A DNA stretch of 64,000 bases from an uncultured Clostridia bacterium (GTDB lineage Bacteria; Bacillota; Clostridia; Christensenellales; Pumilibacteraceae): the NCBI GenBank assembly GCA_947066105.1, contig CAMSYM010000001.1:310001-374000 (forward strand). The letters are read 5' to 3'. The position numbers and the translations under genes were made by a program. The notes below the pieces were generated by a model, which worked only from the letters and a program-made list of their open reading frames with translations, was not told where the DNA came from and did no database searches. The first letter of the stretch is position 1, and every line of letters starts with the position of its first letter. Positions 50,009 through 60,904 of this stretch are shown piece after piece.

Positions 50009-51166
50009 TCACAGTTCTATTAACTCTATATTTTCGAGCGCCTTTTCTATCAATTCGTTGTAATCCGTTATACGGCTTTCCTGCTCTTCGACTTTTTCGA
50101 CAGTCGGTTTGATAAGCGGGAATTCCGGCAAAAACACCGTACAACAGTCCTCAAACGGCTCTATCGACGTTTCAAACGAACCTATTTTTTGCGCTATCTC
50201 TATTATTTCGTCCTTATCCATACCGATAAGCGGACGGAACACCGGCATATCTACGACCGCGTTGGTGACGGTGATGCTTTCCAAAGTTTGGCTTGCGACT
50301 TGCCCCAAGCTTTCGCCGTTGATTATACAGCCGCACGAATTGCGCTTAGCTACTTCCTGCGCGATCCGCATCATGAACCGTCGCACAAGCGTTATCATGT
50401 AGTTGGGCTTGCATTGTTTATGAATGGTTTCCTGTATTTCGGTCAGCGACACGCACATCAATTTTATGCTAGGACAGTATTCACCGAGTATGCGCGCGAG
50501 CTTTACCGCCTTTTCCTTAGCCGCTTGCGAAGTGTACGGATATGAATGGAAATGCAACGCCGTGATGCTCATACCGCGCTTGGCAAGCATATATCCGGCT
50601 ACCGGACTGTCGATCCCGCCGGAAAGCAAAAGCAAGCCTTTGCCGCCTGTTCCGTAAGGCATACCGCCCGAACAACGTTCCGTTCTGTCGTATAAATACA
50701 CGTCGCCGTCTTCGCGAACATCTACATATAAAGTATAGTCGGGCTTATGAAGATCGACCGTCAGTTGCGGTTTTGCTTGCAATATCCGTTCGCCCAGTTG
50801 CATGTTTATTTGCAACGAGTCGAGCGGATATTTTTTATACGAGCGGTGCGCCGTAACGCGAAAACTGCCGCGATCGGGCGTCAGTTCCGCGGCGAGCGCG
50901 GCGATCTCGTCCATCTCATAACCGCATCGATGCGCCACCGATACCGAATGCACACCGAAAACTTGTTTCAAACGCGATACGATCGTGCTTTCGATCGCTT
51001 GCGGATATTGCTTTACTACATATCGCCCGCGTCCGAAATACAGCTTGCAGTCAAGATCGGCAAGCTTATTACGAATATTATCTTTGAGAATATTCTCGAA
51101 GTAGTCTTTGTTTTTGCCTTTAAGATAAAGCTCGCCGAACCTTATCAAGATAACGTTATCCGACAT
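50009..51166 (-). CDS. thiI: tRNA 4-thiouridine sulfurtransferase ThiI
   Basis: ILIRFGELYLKGKNKDYFENIL; THUMP; GKGLLLLSGGIDSPVAGYMLAKRG PP-loop. Confidence 0.97.
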   Translation of the reverse strand: MSDNVILIRFGELYLKGKNKDYFENILKDNIRNKLADLDCKLYFGRGRYVVKQYPQAIESTIVSRLKQVFGVHSVSVAHRCGYEMDEIAALAAELTPDRGSFRVTAHRSYKKYPLDSLQINMQLGERILQAKPQLTVDLHKPDYTLYVDVREDGDVYLYDRTERCSGGMPYGTGGKGLLLLSGGIDSPVAGYMLAKRGMSITALHFHSYPYTSQAAKEKAVKLARILGEYCPSIKLMCVSLTEIQETIHKQCKPNYMITLVRRFMMRIAQEVAKRNSCGCIINGESLGQVASQTLESITVTNAVVDMPVFRPLIGMDKDEIIEIAQKIGSFETSIEPFEDCCTVFLPEFPLIKPTVEKVEEQESRITDYNELIEKALENIELIEL

Positions 51167-52280
51167 GTTTGCTCCCGAGTCGACGCGCCGCGTCGATAAT
51201 TATATGTGCGGCTTCGAGCGCGTCATCGCGCTTTGTGTCCGCGAACAGGCTGAGCCTGATGCAGCATTCCGTTTCGATTTGTTTAAGCCCCATGGCGCTC
51301 AAAACTCGATTTCCGCGCTTGCTCCCCGAACACGCCGCGCCCTTACCTATCGCTACGCCGCGGTCGTGCGCGACGTTTTGTAATATTTCCGCTTTAACGT
51401 CGGGTACGTATATGCAAGCGATATATCCCGAATTGCTCGTATTGCCTAACGCTTTACAGCCGTGCGAACCGAAGTACTCGCACAATTCGGCACGTAACGC
51501 CGCGACTTGCGCACAATCGTTGACTTTGCCAAACTCGTCTACCGCCGCCGCAAACGCGGCTATATTCGGCGTATTTTGCGTACCCGAACGCAGTCCGCGC
51601 TCCTGTCCGCCACCCGCCAAAAACGGCGCCAAATTAACGCCGCGCCGTATATACAGCAAACCGATCCCTTTGGGCGCGCCGAGTTTATGTGCGCTGGCGC
51701 TGTAAAAATCGACGCCGAGATCGTGTAACGACCTTCCTGTTTTCAACAGTCCTTGAACGCCGTCGCTGTGTACACACGCACGCGGCGCGCGAGTTCTGAT
51801 CGCTTCGGTAAGTCGTTTTATATCGTTTTCCACGCCCGTTTCGTTGCTTACGTGTATCATGGACACCAATGCGGTTTCTTCGTCTACAAGACGCAATAAC
51901 GCATTTTCGTCCACATTGCCGTTTTCCGTAAGCGGTGCGATACGCACGTCGTCGCCGCGGCTTTTCAAGCGCATGGCAGGCTCGTACACCGACGCATGCT
52001 CGCCCGCCGTAATGACGATATTACCTTTTTTGTATTTTTTTCCGCAAGCGAAAACCCAGTTATTGGACTCGGTCGCGCATGACGTGAACACAAGCTCATC
52101 GGGCATAGCGCCGACGGCGTTCGCTATAGTTTTTCGTGCCGCATCGATTTTTTCGCGAGCTTTTACTCCGCTTTCGTACGTAGCGTTGGGATTGAAATAA
52201 CCGTCGCGCATTGCTTCGTTTGCCGCAGTTACGGCGCTGTCGAACGCTCGCGTAGTGGCGGCATTATCAAGATAAATCAT
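51156..52280 (-). CDS. Cysteine desulfurase (NifS/IscS family)
   Basis: MIYLDNAATTRAFDSAV; SASAHKLGAPKGIGLLYIRRGV PLP-lysine; partner of thiI. Confidence 0.95.
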   Translation of the reverse strand: MIYLDNAATTRAFDSAVTAANEAMRDGYFNPNATYESGVKAREKIDAARKTIANAVGAMPDELVFTSCATESNNWVFACGKKYKKGNIVITAGEHASVYEPAMRLKSRGDDVRIAPLTENGNVDENALLRLVDEETALVSMIHVSNETGVENDIKRLTEAIRTRAPRACVHSDGVQGLLKTGRSLHDLGVDFYSASAHKLGAPKGIGLLYIRRGVNLAPFLAGGGQERGLRSGTQNTPNIAAFAAAVDEFGKVNDCAQVAALRAELCEYFGSHGCKALGNTSNSGYIACIYVPDVKAEILQNVAHDRGVAIGKGAACSGSKRGNRVLSAMGLKQIETECCIRLSLFADTKRDDALEAAHIIIDAARRLGSKHVG

Positions 52281-53408
52281 TTACTCTATCTCCGTAATAG
52301 CCGAACTTACCGTATCCGCCGCTTTGATAACATTGCCGGTAGATACTTTATGCTTATTCGGATCGAACAGCGTGAGCGTAAAAATAAATTTTGCGCCCGC
52401 GCCGCGACTGCTTTCCACCCATATGATCTCGTCGTGTTCGTCGATTATTTTTTTGACTATCGAAAGTCCAAGACCCGATCCTTTTGTTTTTACGGGCGAA
52501 CGCGATTTATCGGTCATATAAAACCTGTCCCATATAAGCATTTGATCGCGCTTACTTATACCGTAACCGAAATCTCTGACGGTTATATGCACTTTATTTT
52601 CGTGAGCTTCGGTCAAAATTTCGATACGCGAATACACGGGCGAATATTTAATGGCGTTGTCTATAAGATTTGTCACAACCTGTATGACCTTATCTTTATC
52701 GGCAAATACATAACACGTCGGCGCAAAATAATCGGTATTTGTCTGTATCGATTTTTTAACGAGCGTCGGTTCGAACTTCGATACCACATCGTTGATAACG
52801 TCGTTGATATTGAACTTTGTCATAACGAGCGGATTTTTACCCGAATCGAGCCGCGACAGATCGAGCATAGAGCTTATCAATCCGTTTAAACGTTTGGTTT
52901 CGCTCAACGCGATTTCGAGATATTTTTCTCGGTCCGCAACGTCGACCGTGCCGTCCAACGCCGCTTGCAAAAAACCCTGTACTGACGTCAACGGAGATCG
53001 CAATTCGTGCGAAGCATTGGCGACAAACGATTTGCGCACTTGTTCGAGCCGCGCATACTCGTCGACCGTTGCGTTTACGGCGGAAATAACGTCGGACGCG
53101 GTATTGTCTATCGCGCGTTCTTCCACGTTTTGCAATATACCGCCGTGCGCCATATCGTTAAGGTATTCGGACGATCTTTCGATGCGTGAATATACGCAAA
53201 AATGCGTTATGACCGCAAACACCGTTATTTCCGCAATACTTGCCGCAACAACGCAAGATATCACTACGATTCGCATTACCCAGTCGACATTCGGATATGC
53301 AAAAACGAACGGAAAAAACACGGTCGAAAACAAGCATACCGCGCCGACAATGATCCTGAATATATGCGATCTGTAAAATCTTTTCCGTTTGAACTGTTTG
53401 TCCGACAT
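52281..53408 (-). CDS. Sensor histidine kinase (PhoR-like)
   Basis: Two TM segments; H-box FVANASHELRSPLTSVQGFL; N-box LIDNAIKYSP; G-boxes DFGYGISKRD, GSGLGLSIVKKI. Confidence 0.95.
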   Translation of the reverse strand: MSDKQFKRKRFYRSHIFRIIVGAVCLFSTVFFPFVFAYPNVDWVMRIVVISCVVAASIAEITVFAVITHFCVYSRIERSSEYLNDMAHGGILQNVEERAIDNTASDVISAVNATVDEYARLEQVRKSFVANASHELRSPLTSVQGFLQAALDGTVDVADREKYLEIALSETKRLNGLISSMLDLSRLDSGKNPLVMTKFNINDVINDVVSKFEPTLVKKSIQTNTDYFAPTCYVFADKDKVIQVVTNLIDNAIKYSPVYSRIEILTEAHENKVHITVRDFGYGISKRDQMLIWDRFYMTDKSRSPVKTKGSGLGLSIVKKIIDEHDEIIWVESSRGAGAKFIFTLTLFDPNKHKVSTGNVIKAADTVSSAITEIE

Positions 53409-53421
53409 AAAATCTCCGCGG

Positions 53422-54117
53422 TTAAAACACCTCTATCTTATAGCCAACGCCCCAAACGGTAGTCAACCGCCAATGTGCGTTTTCACCGAGCTTTTCGCGT
53501 ACACGTTTGATATGTACGTCGACCGTACGCGAGTCGCCAGAATAAGTTTGTCCCCATATCTCTTTTAGCAAGTCTTCGCGCGTAAAAACGTGCATCGGCG
53601 TTTTTACGAGCATGTACAACAATTCTATCTCTTTGGGCGGCATATCGAGCTTTTCGTTATCGAGCGTGACCGTATAATCGGAGATATTGACCGACAAATT
53701 AAACAAATCGACGCGCTTTATATCGTCCGACGGTTTAAACCGACGCAATACCGCGCGCAACCGCGCAATAACTTCGCCCGGCTCGAACGGCTTGGTAATA
53801 TAGTCGTCTGCGCCGCAATCCAGTCCCGATATCTTGTCCATCGATTCGCCGCGCGCCGACAGCATTATGACAGGCACGTTAGAGAACTTACGCAATTCCG
53901 ACAATACTTCGAACCCGTCCATACCCGGCATCATCACGTCGAGAAACACCGCATCGAACCCGTCGGCGCGTAAAGCGGATAAACCAGCTTCGCCGTTATG
54001 ACAATACACCGCGTCGAACCCGTCGCGTTTTAAATACAGTTCGAGCAGTCTGCATATATTTTCGTCGTCGTCGACGATCAATACCTTTATTTTGTTTTCG
54101 TTGTTCATGATAGACAT
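53422..54117 (-). CDS. OmpR/PhoB-family response regulator
   Basis: VLIVDDDENICRLLELYLK receiver; DAVFLDVMMPGMDGFEVL; winged helix TREDLLKEIWGQTYSGDSRTVDVHIKRVREKLG. Confidence 0.96.
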   Translation of the reverse strand: MSIMNNENKIKVLIVDDDENICRLLELYLKRDGFDAVYCHNGEAGLSALRADGFDAVFLDVMMPGMDGFEVLSELRKFSNVPVIMLSARGESMDKISGLDCGADDYITKPFEPGEVIARLRAVLRRFKPSDDIKRVDLFNLSVNISDYTVTLDNEKLDMPPKEIELLYMLVKTPMHVFTREDLLKEIWGQTYSGDSRTVDVHIKRVREKLGENAHWRLTTVWGVGYKIEVF

Positions 54118-54122
54118 ACCAT

Positions 54123-54596
54123 TTAAATTACCGTATACTTATTATCAGTTACGTAGTTGTAATGAATTTTAAATGCCGCGACCGCAATATCGATCATATC
54201 CGATATGCTTTTATCGACGGTGTTTTCCAATCTCTTTCCGAGCAGTCGCGACATTACCGTATAAAATCGCTTGTTTTGCCCGACCGCCGTTTCGATTTCG
54301 GCAATAACGCATAAAGCTTCTATCTCGTCGTCGCGCGCGATCCGCGCTATCGCTTCGTCCTGCGAAAATTCTATGCTAACGGCACGTTCGGCAACCAGCT
54401 TAGCCAAGTAATGCGTTCCGCGCATGTGCACGTTAAAACCCGACATAACCAATAAACCGCTTACCGCGAGCATGACCGAATCAAAATCGGTGCGCCGTTC
54501 GACAGCAATTTCATTGTATAAAAAATCATTTAACGAATAGTCGTCTACGTCGAACAAACGCGTTTTTAAATATTTATTTTCCGAAAGATCGTTCAT
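54123..54596 (-). CDS. Small protein, possibly a divergent Spo0A C-terminal-like domain
   Basis: 157 aa; LLVMSGFNVHMRGTHYLAKLVAE resembles Spo0A-C first helices (IGVPAHIKGYQYLRxAI); overlaps upstream ORF; function unassigned. Confidence 0.6.
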   Translation of the reverse strand: MNDLSENKYLKTRLFDVDDYSLNDFLYNEIAVERRTDFDSVMLAVSGLLVMSGFNVHMRGTHYLAKLVAERAVSIEFSQDEAIARIARDDEIEALCVIAEIETAVGQNKRFYTVMSRLLGKRLENTVDKSISDMIDIAVAAFKIHYNYVTDNKYTVI

Positions 54597-55029
54597 CGCG
54601 GTATATCCCGTCGAAATATTTAAGTCGTACGAATACGGCGAGATCGCATAAAATATCCTTTGACGTGAGCGGTTGTGAGCATGTCAATCCCGTCACTCGC
54701 TTCACGAACTCGACGTCGTACGCGTCCAAACACTTTTCGATCATCCTGTTGACCTTCGCGTATTTTGTCCCGTGCGTTTCCGCAAATTCGTTTATGACGT
54801 ATTCGAGTTCGAGATCGGGGCGTATCGCAACAGTTTCGACCAAGCGCGCAATGACCGCAAACCCGCTGTCGCGCGGAAGCAAGCCTACGTACAACAGGAT
54901 TTTTACTATATAATTGCGTATATACTCGTGCCGCACCGTTTCGCCGCATACCGCAAACAGCGCCGAACACTCGTTGCGAAACGACGCTGCGGCTTTGTCG
55001 AAATCGAACGGCAAACCGTTTTCAATCAT
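54574..55029 (-). CDS. Small protein resembling a receiver-less Spo0A C-terminal domain
   Basis: 151 aa from ATG 55029; ILLYVGLLPRDSGFAVIARLVETVAIRPDLELEYVINEFAETHGTKYAKVNRMIEKCLDAYDVEFVKRVTGL...PLTSKDILCDLAVFVRLKY parallels the Spo0A-C helix pattern. Confidence 0.65.
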   Translation of the reverse strand: MIENGLPFDFDKAAASFRNECSALFAVCGETVRHEYIRNYIVKILLYVGLLPRDSGFAVIARLVETVAIRPDLELEYVINEFAETHGTKYAKVNRMIEKCLDAYDVEFVKRVTGLTCSQPLTSKDILCDLAVFVRLKYFDGIYRDERSFGK

Positions 55030-55375
55030 TGCGCTTATAACTGTGCGTCGATAATTTTTGTCCGCCGAGCAAATGCATATGCAAGTGGAAAACGGTTTGT
55101 TCCGCATCGTCGCCTTGATTGATTATAAAGCGAAAACCGTTTTCAAGTCCGAGCGACGGTGCGATTTCGCCTATTTTGCGAATACATTTACCCAGATCCG
55201 CCGCGTCGTCGGCAGTCATTTCGGAAAATAACTTGTAATGCTTTTTCGGTATAGCCAAATAGTGTTTTTCGGCTTTGGGCGAAATATCTGCGATAACGAT
55301 CATATTTTCGTCTTCGTAAAACTTTTTTGTCGGGATCTCGCCCGCGACTATTTTACAAAATATGCAATCTTCCAT
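55022..55375 (-). CDS. HIT family protein (HinT-like)
   Basis: CIFCKIVAGEIPTKKFYEDENMIVIADISPKAEKHYLAIPKKHY; HLHMHLLGGQ (HxHxH). Confidence 0.95.
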   Translation of the reverse strand: MEDCIFCKIVAGEIPTKKFYEDENMIVIADISPKAEKHYLAIPKKHYKLFSEMTADDAADLGKCIRKIGEIAPSLGLENGFRFIINQGDDAEQTVFHLHMHLLGGQKLSTHSYKRND

Positions 55376-55487
55376 ACGGCACCTCGCAATCCGTTTTAGC
55401 TCGCCGAGTTCGCGCGCTTACTACGCATATTATACATCAATTTCCGCAAATTTGCAATAATAAAACCGATATATTTTACATTTGTCG

Positions 55488-55523
55488 CACACAAAAAGCG
55501 ACACGTACGCGCCGTGCCGCTTT
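55488..55523 (-). terminator. Intrinsic terminator of eno
   Basis: On - strand AAAGCGGCACG-GCGCGTA-CGTGTCGCTTT then TT (11-bp stem with one G-U). Confidence 0.75.
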
Positions 55524-55546
55524 ATCGTAATTTGTTATATTATCGC

Positions 55547-56909
<1,363 letters not shown>

Positions 56910-56956
56910 GTGATTTAATAACAAAGGCTGATATTTTACGGTGTTCGGCTTTAACT

Positions 56957-58165
56957 TTATCGCAACGCCGCTAACGCGTCCAAGCATTTTTCGAGCGCGA
57001 TGATACCGTGTTCAAACGTCAGACCGCCCTGCAAATACGCTATATACGGCGGACGTATCGGCGCGTCACAAGACAGCTCTATCGACGCGCCTTGAACGAA
57101 CGCGCCCGCCGCCATTATCACTTGATCGTTATAGCCGGGCATATCCCAAGGCTCAGGCAAAGCGAAGCTGTCTATCGGCGAAACGCTTTGCACGGTACGG
57201 CAAAACTCTATAAGCTTGGATCTGTCGCCGAACTTGACCGAACAAATTATATCGCCGAATTTATCGTTAGGCTTGGGCAACGTGTCGTAACCGAGTTCGT
57301 TGAACGCATACGAAAACAGCAACGCCGTTTTGACGCTTTGCGCGGTGACGTGCGGAGCCATGAACAGCCCTTGATAAAACGGTCTGTAATCGCCCGCATA
57401 CGAACCGACTTCGCGCCCTATCGACGGCGACGTCAGCCTACCTTCTATCGCGGATATCGCCTGTTTCGTGCCGCAAATATACCCGCCGGTCGGAGCAAGC
57501 CCGCCGCCCGGATTTTTGATCAGCGAGCCGACAAACGCATCGGCGACCGACGGCTCGCGCTCTTCCACGAACTCACCGTAACAGTTATCCACCAATATCT
57601 TGCAAACGCTGCGGTCTACGAGCGACGCTATGCCTTCGATATCGTCTACGCAAAGCGCAGGGCGCATATCGTAGCCGCGCGAACGCTGGATCATTACCAC
57701 CGTAGGTTTAAAGCGGCGTATTTCCGTTTCGATAGCCGTACGATCGGGCTTGCCGTCTTTAAGCGGGACTATGCCGAAAGTCACGCCGTAATCCTTTAAC
57801 GAGCCTATCCCGTCGCCCGAAATAACGTCGTTGAGCGTGTCGTACGGTTTGCCGGTCACGCTCAACAGCCTGTCGCCGGGACGGAGCATACCGAACAGCG
57901 CGATCGTGAGCGCGTGCGTTCCCGACGCTATAAGCGGCGAAACTATCGCATCCTCCGTGCCGAACACATTGGCAAACAGTTTGCATAATGTGTCGCGCCC
58001 CACGTCGTCATAGCCGTAGCCCGTAGTCGGCGCAAAATGCCGCAAAGCGATCCTGTTGGAAATAAAAGCATCGAGTACCTTGCGCTGATTGACCAGCGAC
58101 GTTTTGTCTATTTCCGCAAACCGCGCGCCGAGCGCAGTTAAAGCAGTTTTTACAATATTGTTCAT
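56957..58165 (-). CDS. PLP-dependent methionine gamma-lyase family / aluminium-resistance family protein (YnbB-like)
   Basis: RHFAPTTGYGYDDVGRDTLCKLFANVFGTEDAIVSPLIASGTHAL; KNPGGGLAPTGGYICGT; next to miaA. Likely start 58165 (ORF opens at 58210). Confidence 0.92.
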   Translation of the reverse strand: MNNIVKTALTALGARFAEIDKTSLVNQRKVLDAFISNRIALRHFAPTTGYGYDDVGRDTLCKLFANVFGTEDAIVSPLIASGTHALTIALFGMLRPGDRLLSVTGKPYDTLNDVISGDGIGSLKDYGVTFGIVPLKDGKPDRTAIETEIRRFKPTVVMIQRSRGYDMRPALCVDDIEGIASLVDRSVCKILVDNCYGEFVEEREPSVADAFVGSLIKNPGGGLAPTGGYICGTKQAISAIEGRLTSPSIGREVGSYAGDYRPFYQGLFMAPHVTAQSVKTALLFSYAFNELGYDTLPKPNDKFGDIICSVKFGDRSKLIEFCRTVQSVSPIDSFALPEPWDMPGYNDQVIMAAGAFVQGASIELSCDAPIRPPYIAYLQGGLTFEHGIIALEKCLDALAALR

Positions 58166-58166
58166 A

Positions 58167-59075
58167 TCACCGTCCGATAAAATCGTCGACACATCGCGCG
58201 ACAGCGTCAAAGTCGCGAGCGTCGATAAAAATCTTATTTAATTGCATATTGTTAAAATACGTGATCTGACGTTTGGCGTAATTACGCGTTTTTTGCGCGA
58301 CGATCGTTTCAAGCTCGGCGCGCGAAGCGTTCGGCGACGCGGCTATTTGCTTATAGCCGAGCGCCTGCATAGCTCCGCAGTTTCGATAGCGCATGAGCGA
58401 TCTTGTTTCGTCGATAAGCCCGTCGTCGAACATCTTGCGAACACGCGCGTTTATTCTATCGTACAAAATCTCGCGCGGCAACGTCAAAACTATCGTAAGA
58501 TCGTCGAACGGCTTGTCTTGCGTAACGATCTCCGATTTGGGCGCGCCGCGCAACGCGTAAATTTCGAGCGCGCGAATAACGCGTTTAACGTCGTTCCGCG
58601 ATATTTTATCGGCGGACGCTTCATCGACATTTTTCAATAACGCGTGCATAACGTTGCCGCCGAAAAAATGCGCCGCCGTTTTGAGCGCCGCTCTCAACCC
58701 GTCGTTTTTCGGCGCGTCCGCGAAATTACGCCCGCAAAACAGCGAATGCACGTACATTCCCGTACCGCCGACTATCATGGGAAGTTTGCCGCGCGAAGCT
58801 ACGTCGTAAATATCGGCAGTCGCGCGTAGAACGAAATCTCCCGCCGAAAATTCCGCGTCGCCGTCGACTATGTCGATCATGCGGTGTTCTACTCCGTCGC
58901 ATTCCGCTTTTGTCAGCTTGCCTGTGCCTATATCGAACCCGCGGTATATCTGCATCGAATCCGCGCCGATTATTACCCCGTCGAATCGCTTGGCTATCGC
59001 TATCGCGGTCGCGGATTTTCCGACCGCGGTGCAACCCGTTATCGCTATCGTTTTTATACGATGCGCTTGAACCAC
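58167..59075 (-). CDS. miaA: tRNA dimethylallyltransferase
   Basis: TIAITGCTAVGKSATAIAIAKRF; GADSMQIYRGFDIGTGKLT; IVGGTGMYVHSL. Start codon uncertain (GTG at 59075 or further upstream). Confidence 0.94.
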   Translation of the reverse strand: MVQAHRIKTIAITGCTAVGKSATAIAIAKRFDGVIIGADSMQIYRGFDIGTGKLTKAECDGVEHRMIDIVDGDAEFSAGDFVLRATADIYDVASRGKLPMIVGGTGMYVHSLFCGRNFADAPKNDGLRAALKTAAHFFGGNVMHALLKNVDEASADKISRNDVKRVIRALEIYALRGAPKSEIVTQDKPFDDLTIVLTLPREILYDRINARVRKMFDDGLIDETRSLMRYRNCGAMQALGYKQIAASPNASRAELETIVAQKTRNYAKRQITYFNNMQLNKIFIDARDFDAVARCVDDFIGR

Positions 59076-60904
59076 TTTTCGATCTCCTTTTTGGAAAAGC
59101 ATACTGCGATCGGTCTGCCGTGCGGACAGAACAACGTGATGTTGCGCGCAGTCATTTCCGCGAGCAATGCGTCGATCTCCGATTGAGAAAGATCGTCTAT
59201 CTCTCCTTTGACCGCGGCTTTACAAGCCGACTGCATTAGCCGCTCCTTTAAAACCATCGGGCTTTTTTCGCGCGAATTTACAAGGATCAATAAGTCCGAA
59301 ACGAACGAGCGGAAGTCTATCCCCGCGCATTCGTACGGCAAATGCGAAAGCGTGAACGTATACTCGCCGAACGGAGAAATACCGAATCCGCAATCCTCGA
59401 ACATTTCCAAGTTCTCGTTGATAAGCTCCGCGTCTGTCGCCGAAACGTCGAACACGAACGGGATCATAAGCGGCTGAGTTTGCAAACGCTTGGCTTCGTA
59501 AGCAGACAAAAGCTTGTCGTACAATATTTTTTCGTGCGCGGCGTGTTGGTCTATGAAGTAACAATTATCGCCGTGTTCGAGAATAATATACGTGTTGAAC
59601 AACTTGCCTATATACTCGCACTGCGCGACCGAAAACGCTTCGTCCGCTTTGGGCGGATCGGCGGGCGGCGTGTGCATATCGACGTATTCGGGCGCGGTCG
59701 TCGATCCCGTGCAGTCGATCGCTACGCTATCGGTATGCGCCGACGGTTGCTCCGCCGCAAAAACCGTCTGTTGTTGCGCATTGCTACGCTCCGCTTGCGG
59801 CGACACATCGAAAAACGGGCGCAACAAAGTGTGCGACTTGCCGTACTCCGCCGTGCTTTCTTTGACGTCGGTATGCGGCGGCGAAAAAGAAAAATCGTCG
59901 TCGTTTAGCTGTTTTGCCGTCGTCAATTTAGGCAATATCGCGTTTTTGACGGCGCGGGCTATCATCGACTTTACTTTTACCGTATCGGCGAATTTGACCT
60001 GCATTTTGCTCGGATGCACATTGACGTCCACCATATCGAACGGCATGGTTATATGCAACACGAACAACGGATACTGCCGTTTCATCAAATACGACGCGTA
60101 TACGGAATATACCGCATATTGGATATCCTGACTTTCCACGTATCTGCCGTTTATTATGACGTTTTGATAGTTCTTCGACGGCTTGGTAAACGTCGGCAAA
60201 CAGGTGAAACCTTCGACCGACATCGGCGGATCTTGCAGATCCACCTTGACTGTGTTTTTCAAAACGTTGTCGCCGTACACCGCAAACACCGCGCTTTCCA
60301 AGCCTTCGCCAGGCGATTGAAAGTGTTTTACGTCGCTGTCGAATTTAAAAACGATATTCGGATTAGCCAGCACCAAATGCTCTATAAGCGTGAATATCTT
60401 GGTTTCCTCGCGCGCGGGCGTATTGAGAAATTTCTTGCGCGCGGGAATATTTTTGAATAAATTTTGCACGGTGATCACAGTGCCGAATCCCGCGCCGCAC
60501 TCTTCGTGTTCGGTAAGCCTGCCGTTTTCGTATGCAACCTTGCCGCCGAACTCGCTGTCAGCCACGCGCGACACCATAGTAACGTCGGCTACCGCCGCTA
60601 TGCTCGGCAACGCCTCGCCGCGAAATCCGAGCGTTTTTATGGTATCCAAATCGTCGAGCGAGCTTATCTTGCTTGTGGCATGCGGCAAAAACGCGGTCGG
60701 CAAGCTTTCGAAATCTATTCCGCAACCGTTATCGGTTATGCGTATGTAGTCTATGCCTCCGCCCTTGACGGAAACGGAAATTTCGGTCGCACCCGCGTCG
60801 ATCGCGTTTTCGGTAAGCTCCTTGACTATGGACGCGGGACTTTCCACCACTTCGCCCGCCGCTATTCGGTTGAATATCTCGCTCGGTAATTTATTTATCT
60901 TCAT
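59054..60904 (-). CDS. mutL: DNA mismatch repair protein MutL
   Basis: IFNRIAAGEVVESPASIVKELTENAIDAGAT; DNGCGID; LGFRGEALPSIAAV. Confidence 0.97.
   Translation of the reverse strand: MKINKLPSEIFNRIAAGEVVESPASIVKELTENAIDAGATEISVSVKGGGIDYIRITDNGCGIDFESLPTAFLPHATSKISSLDDLDTIKTLGFRGEALPSIAAVADVTMVSRVADSEFGGKVAYENGRLTEHEECGAGFGTVITVQNLFKNIPARKKFLNTPAREETKIFTLIEHLVLANPNIVFKFDSDVKHFQSPGEGLESAVFAVYGDNVLKNTVKVDLQDPPMSVEGFTCLPTFTKPSKNYQNVIINGRYVESQDIQYAVYSVYASYLMKRQYPLFVLHITMPFDMVDVNVHPSKMQVKFADTVKVKSMIARAVKNAILPKLTTAKQLNDDDFSFSPPHTDVKESTAEYGKSHTLLRPFFDVSPQAERSNAQQQTVFAAEQPSAHTDSVAIDCTGSTTAPEYVDMHTPPADPPKADEAFSVAQCEYIGKLFNTYIILEHGDNCYFIDQHAAHEKILYDKLLSAYEAKRLQTQPLMIPFVFDVSATDAELINENLEMFEDCGFGISPFGEYTFTLSHLPYECAGIDFRSFVSDLLILVNSREKSPMVLKERLMQSACKAAVKGEIDDLSQSEIDALLAEMTARNITLFCPHGRPIAVCFSKKEIEKWFKRIV

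Noticed and set aside
54574-55107. Longer version of the Spo0A-C-like ORF starting at 55107
   Set aside because: The first 26 codons lie inside the hit gene; ATG 55029 with a short overlap is more plausible.
58165-58210. Apparent 44-bp overlap of the YnbB-like gene with miaA
   Set aside because: Internal ATG at 58165 removes the overlap and begins the likely conserved N-terminus.
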